A stretch of 38,012 nt of DNA from Bacteroidota bacterium (GTDB lineage: Bacteria > Bacteroidota > Bacteroidia > UKL13-3), in NCBI GenBank assembly GCA_947491825.1, contig CANLLM010000012.1:1-38012 (forward strand), given 5' to 3'. The notes under the pieces are model-generated. The model was not told where the DNA came from and did not search any database. It saw nothing but the letters and a program-made list of their open reading frames with translations. Within the stretch, counting starts at the first letter, position 1, and each line of letters begins with the position of its first letter. Below are positions 19,433 to 28,830 of the stretch, one piece after another. Both the position numbers and the translations under genes were made by a program.

Positions 19433-19442
19433 ATGAGGTTGA

Positions 19443-20231
19443 TTATCCTTTAAAATTTGCAGTGCGTTTTTCTAAAAATGCTTGTGTTCCTTCTTTAAAA
19501 TCTTCGGTGCCAAAGAAGTTACCAAATTCATTAATCTCAACATTATTGCCATCTATTTTTTTATCGTAATGTGCGTTAACACAACGAACAACAGATGCGA
19601 TGGCCAGAGGGGCTTTGGTTTTCACTTTATTTATAATCTCTTCGCATTTAGCCATTAGTTGGTCTTGTGTTACCACGTGGTTAACCAAGCCAATTCTGTA
19701 TGCCTCTGCGGCATTTATAACATCGCCAGTAACCAGTAATTCTAATGCGAGACCACGACCTACCAATTGAGCAAGGCGTTGCGTCCCTGCATAACCTGGT
19801 ACTAAACCTAAATTAACTTCAGGTTGACCGAACTTGGCGTTTTCCGCAGCAACTCTAATGTGGCATGCCATGGCTAATTCACAACCTCCTCCTAATGAAA
19901 ATCCATTAACCGCTGCGATAACTGGTTTAGGGCACTTTTCTATGGCATTTAAAACACCGTGTCCATCTGCACTCATGCGTGTGCCTTCTTCTACATTGAA
20001 GTTAGCAAATTCGGCAATATCAGCACCTGCCGCAAAAGCTTTAGATCCTGCACCTGTTAGTATCACACCTTGTACTTCTTTGTTTTCGTAAATTGCAATT
20101 ATGGCTTCTTTTATATCTTTAAGCGTTTGTATATTTAACGCATTTAATTTGGTTTCTCTGTTTATGGTCAAGTATAGAATACCGTTTTCTATGCGGGTTG
20201 TGATGTTGTCACTCATTGCTATTGTGTTCAT
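19443..20231 (-). CDS. Enoyl-CoA hydratase/crotonase family protein
   Basis: [77 protein letters not shown]. Confidence 0.92.
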   Translation of the reverse strand: MNTIAMSDNITTRIENGILYLTINRETKLNALNIQTLKDIKEAIIAIYENKEVQGVILTGAGSKAFAAGADIAEFANFNVEEGTRMSADGHGVLNAIEKCPKPVIAAVNGFSLGGGCELAMACHIRVAAENAKFGQPEVNLGLVPGYAGTQRLAQLVGRGLALELLVTGDVINAAEAYRIGLVNHVVTQDQLMAKCEEIINKVKTKAPLAIASVVRCVNAHYDKKIDGNNVEINEFGNFFGTEDFKEGTQAFLEKRTANFKG

Positions 20232-20246
20232 TTAAATATTTTAGTA

Positions 20247-20654
20247 TTAAAATTGTCTATTTTCGGCAACCCAAATTTTAATGTAATCAGAAATTTCACT
20301 GGTGTGTGCTCCTGGAGAAAATAATTTACCCACTCCAAGTTTCGATAATTCAATCATGTCTTCATTGGGTATGATGCCACCACCAGTAACCAACACGTCA
20401 TTTAAACCTTCTTTTTTTAACAATTCCATAATGCGCGGAAAAACGGTGTTGTGCGCACCAGATAAAATACTTACCCCTATCACATCGACATCTTCTTGCA
20501 ATGCAGCTTGTACCACCATTTCGGGTGTTTGGCGAAGACCAGTGTAAATAACTTCCATGCCAGCATCGCGCAAAGCTGTGGCAATTACTTTGGCTCCTCT
20601 GTCGTGTCCATCAAGACCAACCTTGGCAACTAAAACGCGTATGGGTCTGTTCAT
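20247..20654 (-). CDS. Standalone cobalamin-binding protein (methylmalonyl-CoA mutase C-terminal domain family)
   Basis: [43 protein letters not shown] (DxHxxG), [23 protein letters not shown]. Confidence 0.93.
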   Translation of the reverse strand: MNRPIRVLVAKVGLDGHDRGAKVIATALRDAGMEVIYTGLRQTPEMVVQAALQEDVDVIGVSILSGAHNTVFPRIMELLKKEGLNDVLVTGGGIIPNEDMIELSKLGVGKLFSPGAHTSEISDYIKIWVAENRQF

Positions 20655-21218
20655 TTAATTAATTGTGTTTGATGTAAGTTTTTTAAGCTTAATACTATGG
20701 TTACTTTTTAATTCTTTGTTTACGTATTGTATAAAATTTGCATCGTGCATTTCATATACAAAAACTGAATCATTGTTATTGTTTAAACGAAGGAATTTAG
20801 GTTTAAAAAACTTTTTCAAATCAGTATTTTTGCTTTCGTCTACTGCCGGGTAAATGGTTAATGATTTTTTATCGACTACATGTACCATACAATTCCAATA
20901 GTCTGGGTCTTCAATGTCTTTATTAGATAGTACAAAATATTTATTTTGTACCAATGATAAAACTTGATTACTGCTTAATGGTTTTACTTCCGTTTTACTA
21001 CTGTCTTTTATGATTACTGATGTTTGCGTAATACTGTAAAATAGGGTATCTGTGCTTATGGTTTTTTTACCTACTATATTTGATGGAGCAACTAGGTAAT
21101 AAGTTCCAATCATTTGTTCAGGAAAAACAAGTTGCGCCTGCCCTGGGTAAAGATCAAACTTACCCATGGTGCAACTTGATATTGCTAAAATTAATAATAT
21201 GGAAAACGTATTTTTCAA
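20655..21218 (-). CDS. Hypothetical lipoprotein
   Basis: Signal/lipobox MKNTFSILLILAISSC; between gltX and the B12-domain gene. Confidence 0.7.
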   Translation of the reverse strand: MKNTFSILLILAISSCTMGKFDLYPGQAQLVFPEQMIGTYYLVAPSNIVGKKTISTDTLFYSITQTSVIIKDSSKTEVKPLSSNQVLSLVQNKYFVLSNKDIEDPDYWNCMVHVVDKKSLTIYPAVDESKNTDLKKFFKPKFLRLNNNNDSVFVYEMHDANFIQYVNKELKSNHSIKLKKLTSNTIN

Positions 21219-21226
21219 ACTTGTTT

Positions 21227-22759
21227 CTATTGTTTATTAATGTTACTTAATGCATGTTGTAGTCGTGCAATAGTCACCTCTTTGCCAAGTAAATTAGCCA
21301 TTTCAAAAATTGGGGGGCCACCAGGAACACCACTTAAACAAACGCGTAACAATTGTAAAAAATCCTTGTTACTCACTTCATTTTTTGATAATGCTTCGTT
21401 GTAACTTGCTTCAAACAATGTGGCATCAAACGCTTCTTTACTTTTAATAAATTGAATCAAGTCTGCAAGAACCAAAGGGCTTTTATCGTTCCAACGTTTG
21501 GCAATAACCGCTTCATCATAAATAGTTGGTTCTACAAAGAAATAAACGGCAATTTCCCATAACTCTTTAATAAAACTAATTTTCTCTTTTATCAAACCAC
21601 ATACTTTAGCAATGTATTCATCACTAAAATTTAGGTTATGTGCCAATACATCTTTTTTAAGTGATTCGGCTAAAACGTTATCTGGTGTGTGGCGAACATA
21701 TTGTTGGTTAAACCACTTGGCTTTATTTTGATCAAATTTAGCACCTGATTTACTTACACGGTCTAATGTGAATGCATGAACCAACTCTTCGCGGCTAAAA
21801 ATTTCTTGTGTAGTGCCAGGGTTCCAACCCAAAAAGGCCAATAGGTTCATAACAGCTTCCGGTAAATAGCCACTTTCGCGGTATCCGCTGCATACTTCTC
21901 CGGTTGCTGGATCTTTCCATTCTAAAGGGAATACAGGGAAACCTAATCTATCGCCATCACGTTTACTTAATTTGCCATTACCTTCTGGTTTTAATAAAAG
22001 TGGTAAGTGTGCAAATTTTGGCATCACATCTTCCCAACCTAAATAACGATATAACAAAACGTGCAACGGGGCAGATGGTAACCATTCTTCGCCACGTATT
22101 ACATGGGAAATTTTCATTAAATAATCATCAACCACATTGGCTAAATGGTAAGTTGGCATACCATCACTTTTAAACAATACTTTGTCGTCCATTTGAGCGG
22201 TATTGATATTTACCCAGCCTCTTATTTCATCATGAAATTTAACGTCTTCTTTTTTAGGAAGTTTAATGCGTACCACATAAGGCTCACCTGCATCTAACCT
22301 TCGTTTTACTTCATCTTCAGGTAAGGTAAGTGAGTTTTTCATCGCCATTCGTGTAATGGCATCATACTTACTATCTACATTGCTTGCTTTTAAACGCTCA
22401 CGCATGGCGTCTAATTCTTCTGCAGTATCAAAAGCATAGTAGGCAAAACCGGCATCTAATAATTGAGTAACATACTGAAGGTATATAAGTTTACGCTCGC
22501 TTTGGCGGTATGGTGCGTGTGGGCCATCACCAAAACCAATGCCTTCATCAGCAATAATACCAACCCACTTTAATGCTTCAATAATATATTCTTCGGCACC
22601 TGGTACGTAACGATTTTGGTCCGTGTCTTCAATACGAATTAAAAAATCGCCACCATGTTTTTTGGCGAATAAATAATTATACAAGGCAGTGCGCACACCA
22701 CCAATATGTAAAGCACCAGTTGGGCTGGGTGCAAAACGTACTCTAACTCTTCTATCCAT
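21227..22759 (-). CDS. gltX: Glutamyl-tRNA synthetase
   Basis: MDRRVRVRFAPSPTGALHIGGVRTALYNYLFAK; KLSKRDGDR; start placed at MDRR rather than the upstream Met of the supplied ORF. Confidence 0.95.
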   Translation of the reverse strand: MDRRVRVRFAPSPTGALHIGGVRTALYNYLFAKKHGGDFLIRIEDTDQNRYVPGAEEYIIEALKWVGIIADEGIGFGDGPHAPYRQSERKLIYLQYVTQLLDAGFAYYAFDTAEELDAMRERLKASNVDSKYDAITRMAMKNSLTLPEDEVKRRLDAGEPYVVRIKLPKKEDVKFHDEIRGWVNINTAQMDDKVLFKSDGMPTYHLANVVDDYLMKISHVIRGEEWLPSAPLHVLLYRYLGWEDVMPKFAHLPLLLKPEGNGKLSKRDGDRLGFPVFPLEWKDPATGEVCSGYRESGYLPEAVMNLLAFLGWNPGTTQEIFSREELVHAFTLDRVSKSGAKFDQNKAKWFNQQYVRHTPDNVLAESLKKDVLAHNLNFSDEYIAKVCGLIKEKISFIKELWEIAVYFFVEPTIYDEAVIAKRWNDKSPLVLADLIQFIKSKEAFDATLFEASYNEALSKNEVSNKDFLQLLRVCLSGVPGGPPIFEMANLLGKEVTIARLQHALSNINKQ

Positions 22760-22771
22760 AATTGACGCTAG

Positions 22772-22779
22772 CAAAGATA
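22772..22779 (-). promoter_or_regulatory. Candidate Bacteroidota -7 element upstream of gltX
   Basis: TATCTTTG on the minus strand, matching TAnnTTTG, 12 nt before the inferred start; no clear -33 box seen. Confidence 0.45.
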
Positions 22780-22924
22780 GAAATAATATGCAATTGAGGT
22801 AATGATTATGATGCTGATAAGCTATGCTTTAAAATTAAACCAACGGAGCTCAGTTAAAGCATGACAATATTTACATAATATTCAGAAAACCAACGTTTAA
22901 GTTTCTTTCTGCCTAATTCGAATA

Positions 22925-23629
22925 TTAAATAGCTGAATTATCAGCAAAGCTGTAATAATTTTTATCGGCAATAATAATGTGATCCATTACATGCACATCA
23001 ATTAACTTCCCTGAATCTACTAGTCTTTTAGTTAAGCGTTTATCTTCTTCACTTGGGGTTAAACTTCCCGAAGGGTGATTATGGCAAAGCAAAATATTTG
23101 AGGCCAGCAAATCAACCGCGTGTTTAAAAATAACTTTAGGATCTGCTACCGTTCCCGAAACACCGCCTTCGCTTATGCGTTTTACTTCTATTAATCGATT
23201 GCTTCTATTGAGGTAAGCCACCCAAAACTCTTCAATAGGGCTATCAGCTAAAATGGGGTGAAAGTAGGCGAACGCTTGGGCACTCGATTTAATAAAAATA
23301 TGGTCTGATTTGGCTTCGGCAAGGTTTCTTCTCCGGCCTAATTCCATAGCGGTTGCAATGGTTATTGCTTTTGCCTCGCCAATGCCTTTAATTTTTTGCA
23401 GGTCTTTAAATTTGAGTTTGCCTAACTCAACCAAGTTGTTATTGGTAAGTGCTAAAATACGTTTGGCTAAATCAACGGCACTTTCTTCTCGTGTTCCTGT
23501 TGAAATAAGAATGGCCAGTAGCTCAGCGTCTGATAATGCACTGAAGCCTTTAGTCATAACTTTCTCACGCGGTCTGTCGTCTTCGGCCCATTGCTTAATG
23601 GTCGTAAATCGGGGTATTTCCTCGCTCAT
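22925..23629 (-). CDS. radC: RadC family DNA repair protein (JAB/MPN domain)
   Basis: DDRPREKVMTKGFSALSDAELLAILISTGT, HxHxxG-type motif LLCHNHPSGSLTPSEED, VHVMDHIIIADKNYYSF. Confidence 0.95.
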   Translation of the reverse strand: MSEEIPRFTTIKQWAEDDRPREKVMTKGFSALSDAELLAILISTGTREESAVDLAKRILALTNNNLVELGKLKFKDLQKIKGIGEAKAITIATAMELGRRRNLAEAKSDHIFIKSSAQAFAYFHPILADSPIEEFWVAYLNRSNRLIEVKRISEGGVSGTVADPKVIFKHAVDLLASNILLCHNHPSGSLTPSEEDKRLTKRLVDSGKLIDVHVMDHIIIADKNYYSFADNSAI

Positions 23630-23660
23630 GGTAAATGGTTTTTGGTTGCACTAAAATAAA

Positions 23661-23691
23661 AAACCTCATCAACTTTTACATCAATGAGGTT
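23661..23691 (-). terminator. Intrinsic terminator of metG
   Basis: AACCTCAT...ATGAGGTT stem; the T run lies on the minus strand. Confidence 0.75.
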
Positions 23692-23715
23692 AAAATATTT
23701 TATTCGGAATGATTA

Positions 23716-25818
23716 TTATTTAACCGCGCTTCCCGGTTCAATATCTTTCTCCGGGCCAACATTATATAATTTACCAAAATCGTTTCCAGCCATTAATAAC
23801 ATGCCTTGGCTTTCAATGCCACGTATTTTACGTGGAGCTAAATTAGCTACAACCGTTACCAATTTGCCTACTAATTCTTCAGGTTGATAGTACTCTGCAA
23901 TACCACTTAAAATGGTGCGTTGCTCAAACCCTAAATCAACGGTAAGTTTTAATAATTTATCGGCTTTAGGCACTCGTTCGGCTGCTAAAACTTTACCAAC
24001 ACGTAAATCAATTTTATCAAAATCATCGTACACTATATCGGCCTTAACCGGCTGTAGTTGTTTGGTTTCACTATTTTCTGATGTTAATGCCGCTTGTTTT
24101 TGCGAGTTTTCATTTTCTGTTTTGATGCGTTGCAAACGATCTAATTGAATTTGAATTTCTTCATCTTCAACTTGTTTGTATAAAATTTCGGGTTTGCCCA
24201 ATTGATGGGCACTTGTAAGTAAATTTTCGTTAAACAAGCTGCTCCAGTTTAATTTTGGTGCGTTTAGCATCGCCTTAAGCGTAAAAGAGGTATGTGGTAA
24301 AAAAGGCTCTGCCGCAATTGCTAACTTTGCGCAAATTTGAAGTGCATCAAACATAATGGCCTTTACGCTCTCTTCATCTGTTTTAACTAATTTCCATGGC
24401 TCGGTATCGGCTAAATATTTATTGCCTGCACGGGCTGCATTGATAAATTCTGCTTGTGCATCACGTAGTTTTACAGCATCTAAATTTTCGCGCATATTAT
24501 ATAAACTCTTTGCAATGCCATCAAAACAAAGAGTACGAGCTGCAATTAGTTTTTCATCTGTTGTATTTTGGTAAACAGTAGGTATTACACCTTGATAATA
24601 TTTGTCGCTCAATACCATTACGCGGTTTACAAAATTTCCGAAAATACTTACCAACTCACTGTTTACACGTGTTTGATAATCTTTCCAAGTAAACTCACTG
24701 TCTTTTGTCTCTGGAGCAATACTGGTTAATACGTAACGTAATTCGTCTTGTCTGTCTGGGAAATCAACTAAGTACTCGTGCAACCAAACGGCCCAATTAC
24801 GCGATGTAGAAATTTTATCACCTTCTAAATTTAAAAATTCGTTTGCGGGAATATTGGTAGGTAAAATGTAGTTGCCGTGTGTCATTAACATCATCGGGAA
24901 AATGATGGCATGAAACACAATATTGTCTTTTCCTATAAAATGGACCAAAGCAGTTTCATCATCTTGCCAGTATTTTTGCCATTCATTTGATCCATTAAAA
25001 TATTCTTTGGTAGCACTAATGTATCCAATTGGGGCATCAAACCAAACATACAATACCTTACCAACGGCACCTTCAATAGGTACAGGCACACCCCAATTCA
25101 AATCGCGGGTCATGGCACGTGATTGCAAGCCTTCTGTTAACCAACTTTGGCATTGACCTTTGATGTTGCTTTTCCAGCCATCAAAACGTTTAATATAGTT
25201 TTGGAATTGCTCACTTTGTTGTATCTCACCCATGGGTAGAAACCAATTTTTAGTTGCTTTGAGCACGGGCACTGCACCACTTAAGGCTGACTTCGGGTTG
25301 ATTAAATCTGTTGGGTTAAGCGAAGTTCCGCATTTCTCACATTGGTCTCCATAAGCACCCGCATTGCCACAACGTGGGCAGGTTCCAGTAATATATCTAT
25401 CTGCTAAAAATTGCTTAGCTTCATCATCATAATATTGTTGGGTAGTTTCTTCTTTAAAAACACTTTTATCATACAGGGTTTTAAAAAATGCTTGAGCTGT
25501 TTCGTGATGAGTTTTTGATGATGTTCTTCCGTAATAACTAAAATCAATACCAAAATCTTTGAAGGCATTTTTCATAATCCCATCATATTTATCAACCACT
25601 TGTTGGGGGGTAATACCTTCTTTTTTGGCTTTAATTGTAATAGGAACACCGTGCTCGTCACTGCCACAAATAAATACCACATCTTTGCCTTGCCCTTTAA
25701 GATAACGTACATAGATGTCTGCTGGTAAATAGCAGCCCGCTAGGTGGCCAATATGAACAGGTCCGTTTGCATAAGGCAATGCGGCTGTAACTAAATAACG
25801 TTTGGGTTCTTTACTCAT
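23716..25818 (-). CDS. metG: Methionyl-tRNA synthetase with C-terminal tRNA-binding domain
   Basis: [60 protein letters not shown]-terminal [30 protein letters not shown]. Confidence 0.97.
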   Translation of the reverse strand: MSKEPKRYLVTAALPYANGPVHIGHLAGCYLPADIYVRYLKGQGKDVVFICGSDEHGVPITIKAKKEGITPQQVVDKYDGIMKNAFKDFGIDFSYYGRTSSKTHHETAQAFFKTLYDKSVFKEETTQQYYDDEAKQFLADRYITGTCPRCGNAGAYGDQCEKCGTSLNPTDLINPKSALSGAVPVLKATKNWFLPMGEIQQSEQFQNYIKRFDGWKSNIKGQCQSWLTEGLQSRAMTRDLNWGVPVPIEGAVGKVLYVWFDAPIGYISATKEYFNGSNEWQKYWQDDETALVHFIGKDNIVFHAIIFPMMLMTHGNYILPTNIPANEFLNLEGDKISTSRNWAVWLHEYLVDFPDRQDELRYVLTSIAPETKDSEFTWKDYQTRVNSELVSIFGNFVNRVMVLSDKYYQGVIPTVYQNTTDEKLIAARTLCFDGIAKSLYNMRENLDAVKLRDAQAEFINAARAGNKYLADTEPWKLVKTDEESVKAIMFDALQICAKLAIAAEPFLPHTSFTLKAMLNAPKLNWSSLFNENLLTSAHQLGKPEILYKQVEDEEIQIQLDRLQRIKTENENSQKQAALTSENSETKQLQPVKADIVYDDFDKIDLRVGKVLAAERVPKADKLLKLTVDLGFEQRTILSGIAEYYQPEELVGKLVTVVANLAPRKIRGIESQGMLLMAGNDFGKLYNVGPEKDIEPGSAVK

Positions 25819-25972
25819 AAAATCAGGTGCAAATTACATCAATTTGACCGAAGTATGAAATGTAGTATTTGACTGCAAATAACCTTTCCCTATTGATTTA
25901 ACTTCAAATGCTTTTTTATATTGGGGTGAGTTGTATTAAATCTGATTGCGCTACATACCAACTTAAGATTTT

Positions 25973-27190
25973 TTATTTGCCTGCACTTGTTCCTGCAATA
26001 AATCCGGTGGTCCAAGCTGCTTGAAAATTAAAACCTCCTGTGATCCCATCTATATCTAATACTTCGCCTGCAAAATGTAAGCCTTTTACTTTTTTACTTT
26101 CCATGTTTTTGAGCAGCACATCATCTAAAGATATACCACCGCAAGTAACAAACTCGTCTTTAAAGGTTGTCTTTCCTTTAACCTCATACTTATCGTATAA
26201 AAGAACGTCAACCAAATTATTTACATCTGCCTTCGATATGTCGGCCCAGTTTTTATCTGCATTAATTCCGGTTTTGGCAAACATGTAATCTTGCAAACGT
26301 CTGGTAAGTTGGTGATAGGGAAATAAGTTTCGCAAATGTTTTGTTGGGTTTGCTGCTTTTAGATTCATCAACTCATTTCTAACCGCATCTTCCTTTTTAT
26401 CATTTAACCAACTTATGCTAAGCGTGAAGTCGTAATTTAGTTCGGCTAAATCGCGCGCAGCATATGACGATAGCTTTAATACTGCCGGGCCACTAAATCC
26501 CCAATGTGTAATTAAAATTGGCCCACTAAACTCATGTTTAGTTTCAATAATTTTTATTTTAGCATGCTCTATGCTGGTGCCCATCAATTCGGTAACTGAA
26601 TTATTTGGCACATTAAAAGTGAATAGGGAAGGTACAGGATTTTCAATATTGTGCCCTAATGTTTTCAACCAATTAAACCCTTCCATTTTGGCTTGTCCAC
26701 CAGTTGTAACTATTATTTTATCTGCATTTACAATCTCATTGTTAGTATTCAATAAAAATCCACCATCCATTTTGGTTTGAATAGACCTGGCCTCTGTATT
26801 TAAGAGGATGTTAATTTTTAACTTTTGGACTTCATTAAGTAAGCAGTTGGCAATAGTTTCGCTGTTATCCGTTGTGGGAAACATACGTCCGTCTGACTCT
26901 GTTTTTAGTATAACGCCACGTTGGCTAAACCACTCTACGGTGTCTTTGGTGTTAAATCTAGTAAATGCACTTTTAAGTGGCCTTTCGCCTCTAGGATAAT
27001 TGGTCGTGAGTCTGTTATTTTCAAAACAGGCATGCGTTACGTTACATCTTCCTCCACCCGAAACAAGCACTTTTGTAAGCAACTTTCCGGTTTTCTCGTA
27101 AATGGTAACCTCGTTTGTTTTATTTGCTGTAGCTGCATGTATGGCTGCAAAAAAGCCTGCTGCTCCTCCTCCTATTACTGCTATTTTCAC
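25973..27190 (-). CDS. NAD(P)/FAD-dependent oxidoreductase, BaiN/HI0933 family, GTG start
   Basis: IAVIGGGAAGFFAAIHAA, KLLTKVLVSGGGRCNVTHACFE, GGISLDDVLLKNMESKKVKGLHFAGEVLDIDGITGGFNFQAAWTTG. Confidence 0.92.
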   Translation of the reverse strand: MKIAVIGGGAAGFFAAIHAATANKTNEVTIYEKTGKLLTKVLVSGGGRCNVTHACFENNRLTTNYPRGERPLKSAFTRFNTKDTVEWFSQRGVILKTESDGRMFPTTDNSETIANCLLNEVQKLKINILLNTEARSIQTKMDGGFLLNTNNEIVNADKIIVTTGGQAKMEGFNWLKTLGHNIENPVPSLFTFNVPNNSVTELMGTSIEHAKIKIIETKHEFSGPILITHWGFSGPAVLKLSSYAARDLAELNYDFTLSISWLNDKKEDAVRNELMNLKAANPTKHLRNLFPYHQLTRRLQDYMFAKTGINADKNWADISKADVNNLVDVLLYDKYEVKGKTTFKDEFVTCGGISLDDVLLKNMESKKVKGLHFAGEVLDIDGITGGFNFQAAWTTGFIAGTSAGK

Positions 27191-27195
27191 ATCGG

Positions 27196-27203
27196 CAAAG
27201 GTA
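27196..27203 (-). promoter_or_regulatory. Candidate -7 element immediately upstream of the BaiN-like gene
   Basis: TACCTTTG on the minus strand within the palindrome AAAGGTATACCTTT (27197-27210). Confidence 0.45.
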
Positions 27204-27403
27204 TACCTTTATTTAAAACCTTAAAAGCTAAAGTTTCAATCTAACTATTTCTTGTATCTGCTTTTTATTTTGTAAGGGTAATTGGTTTGATAATTCAATA
27301 GGCTTTAATAGTTAGTAAGTATCCTTGAGGTAGAGCTATTGCAAGGCTAACTAACGTTTTACTCCATTAAATTCACAGGTTTTATATATCGAAAAATTAA
27401 AAG

Positions 27404-27437
27404 AAAAGCCGCATTTGATTTATCAAATGCGGCTTTT
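27404..27437 (-). terminator. Intrinsic terminator of rsfS
   Basis: AAAAGCCGCATTTGATTTATCAAATGCGGCTTTT inverted repeat. Confidence 0.85.
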
Positions 27438-27456
27438 AAATGCTATAAATTTGAGA

Positions 27457-28044
27457 TTATTTTCCTTTAAACTTCACTTCTTTGGCATCACCCCAAAGTT
27501 CTTCAATGGCATAAAAATCTCTTTTATCGCGCTGAAAAACATGGGCTACTACATCAATATAATCTAATAATACCCATTCTAAATTTTCAAATCCTTCGCG
27601 ATGCCATGGTCTTTCGTTTAGCACCTTAACCGTCTCTTCTTCTGCACTATTAGCAATTGCTTCCACTTGTTTGTCACTTTCAGCATGGCTAATAACAAAA
27701 AAATCAGAACTGGCTCCACGCACTTCACGCATATCTAGGATTCGAATGTGCTCTGCTTTTTTCTCATACATACCTTGCGCCACACACATGGCCAAAACTA
27801 AAGCTTGATCGGCAGTTGTAGCCTTGCTGCTTCGCTCCGGACGGATTCCTTTTGGCTTAGCCGTGAGTCCTTTTTTTACCTCAGGCTTTTTCTCCTTGCT
27901 TAGTTTTTTAATTTCTTTATCAAGCTCTTGCGCTTCTTTTGCTGCCTTACTTAATTTTTTAGGAGCTGCTTTTTTAGCCCCTTTAGGAGCGGTTTTACCA
28001 GCGGTTTTTTTCGCTGCAGTTTTTTTTGCTGGTGTATTTGCCAT
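27457..28044 (-). CDS. rsfS: Ribosomal silencing factor RsfS with Lys/Ala-rich N-terminal extension
   Basis: Core YEKKAEHIRILDMREVRGASSDFFVISHAESDKQVEAIANSAEEE...WVLLDYIDVVAHVFQRDKRDFYAIEELWGDA; about 74 extra N-terminal residues. Confidence 0.93.
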   Translation of the reverse strand: MANTPAKKTAAKKTAGKTAPKGAKKAAPKKLSKAAKEAQELDKEIKKLSKEKKPEVKKGLTAKPKGIRPERSSKATTADQALVLAMCVAQGMYEKKAEHIRILDMREVRGASSDFFVISHAESDKQVEAIANSAEEETVKVLNERPWHREGFENLEWVLLDYIDVVAHVFQRDKRDFYAIEELWGDAKEVKFKGK

Positions 28045-28053
28045 TACTCTTAA

Positions 28054-28061
28054 TAACTTTG
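28054..28061 (+). promoter_or_regulatory. Candidate -7 element for birA
   Basis: TAACTTTG matches TAnnTTTG, about 20 nt before the birA start. Confidence 0.4.
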
Positions 28062-28064
28062 ATG

Positions 28065-28072
28065 CAAAAGTA
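28065..28072 (-). promoter_or_regulatory. Candidate -7 element for rsfS
   Basis: TACTTTTG on the minus strand matches TAnnTTTG, about 20 nt before the rsfS start. Confidence 0.4.
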
Positions 28073-28080
28073 ATCTTTTA

Positions 28081-28830
28081 ATGGATATAAACTCATTAAC
28101 CCAACCACTACAATTTAATATTGTATATTTAGATGTTGTAACATCTACCAATACGCTTGCTCGCGAAAGATTACAAGTAGCCAAAGCAGTTGAGGGTTCG
28201 GTTATTTTTGCAAATGAGCAAACCCAAGGCCGTGGGCAGTTAAATAGTGTTTGGGAGAGTAATTCTGGTAAAAACGTGTTGTGTTCACTTGTTTTAACCC
28301 CTGTTTTTTTAACAATTGCTCAACAAACGTATTTAAACATGGCTATTTGTTTGGCTATGTTAGATACAATCACAATGTTTATTCCATGTGCAAGAATTAA
28401 GTGGCCCAATGATATTTACATCAATAAAAAAAAGGTGGCTGGATTGCTATTAGAGAATGCCATCCAAGGCAATCAAATTAAGTATAGTATAGTGGGAATA
28501 GGCATAAATGTAAACCAATTAGATTTTGAATTCAAATCGGCTACATCTTTGTCGATGGAGACTCAAAATTGTATGGTTGTTGATGATGTATTTCAGCTAC
28601 TTCTCAAACACATAAACCAGAGATATGGTATGCTTAAGCTTAAACAATGGGATATGATTAATAAAGAGTATCATCAAAATTTGTTGGGGTTAAACGAGGA
28701 ATTTACCTTTAAAACCGAAACAGAAGAGTTTGTTGGTGTGATAAAGGGGGTTAATGTCCAAGGCCAACTTATGGTCAAAAAAGGTGATTCAATAAAAAAC
28801 TATCGTGTTAAAGAAATAAGCATGTTATGA
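28081..28830 (+). CDS. birA: Biotin--[acetyl-CoA-carboxylase] ligase, no HTH domain
   Basis: VTSTNTLARERL, FANEQTQGRGQLNSVWESNSGKNVLCSLVL, RIKWPNDIYINKKKVAGLLLEN, SIVGIGINVNQ. Confidence 0.94.
   Translation: MDINSLTQPLQFNIVYLDVVTSTNTLARERLQVAKAVEGSVIFANEQTQGRGQLNSVWESNSGKNVLCSLVLTPVFLTIAQQTYLNMAICLAMLDTITMFIPCARIKWPNDIYINKKKVAGLLLENAIQGNQIKYSIVGIGINVNQLDFEFKSATSLSMETQNCMVVDDVFQLLLKHINQRYGMLKLKQWDMINKEYHQNLLGLNEEFTFKTETEEFVGVIKGVNVQGQLMVKKGDSIKNYRVKEISML

Noticed and set aside
23310-23654. 114-aa plus-strand ORF inside radC
   Set aside because: Antisense shadow of conserved RadC sequence
27824-28081. 85-aa hydrophobic plus-strand ORF opposite the rsfS tail
   Set aside because: Its Phe/Ala/Leu content is the complement of the Lys/Ala codons of the RsfS tail; not an independent membrane protein
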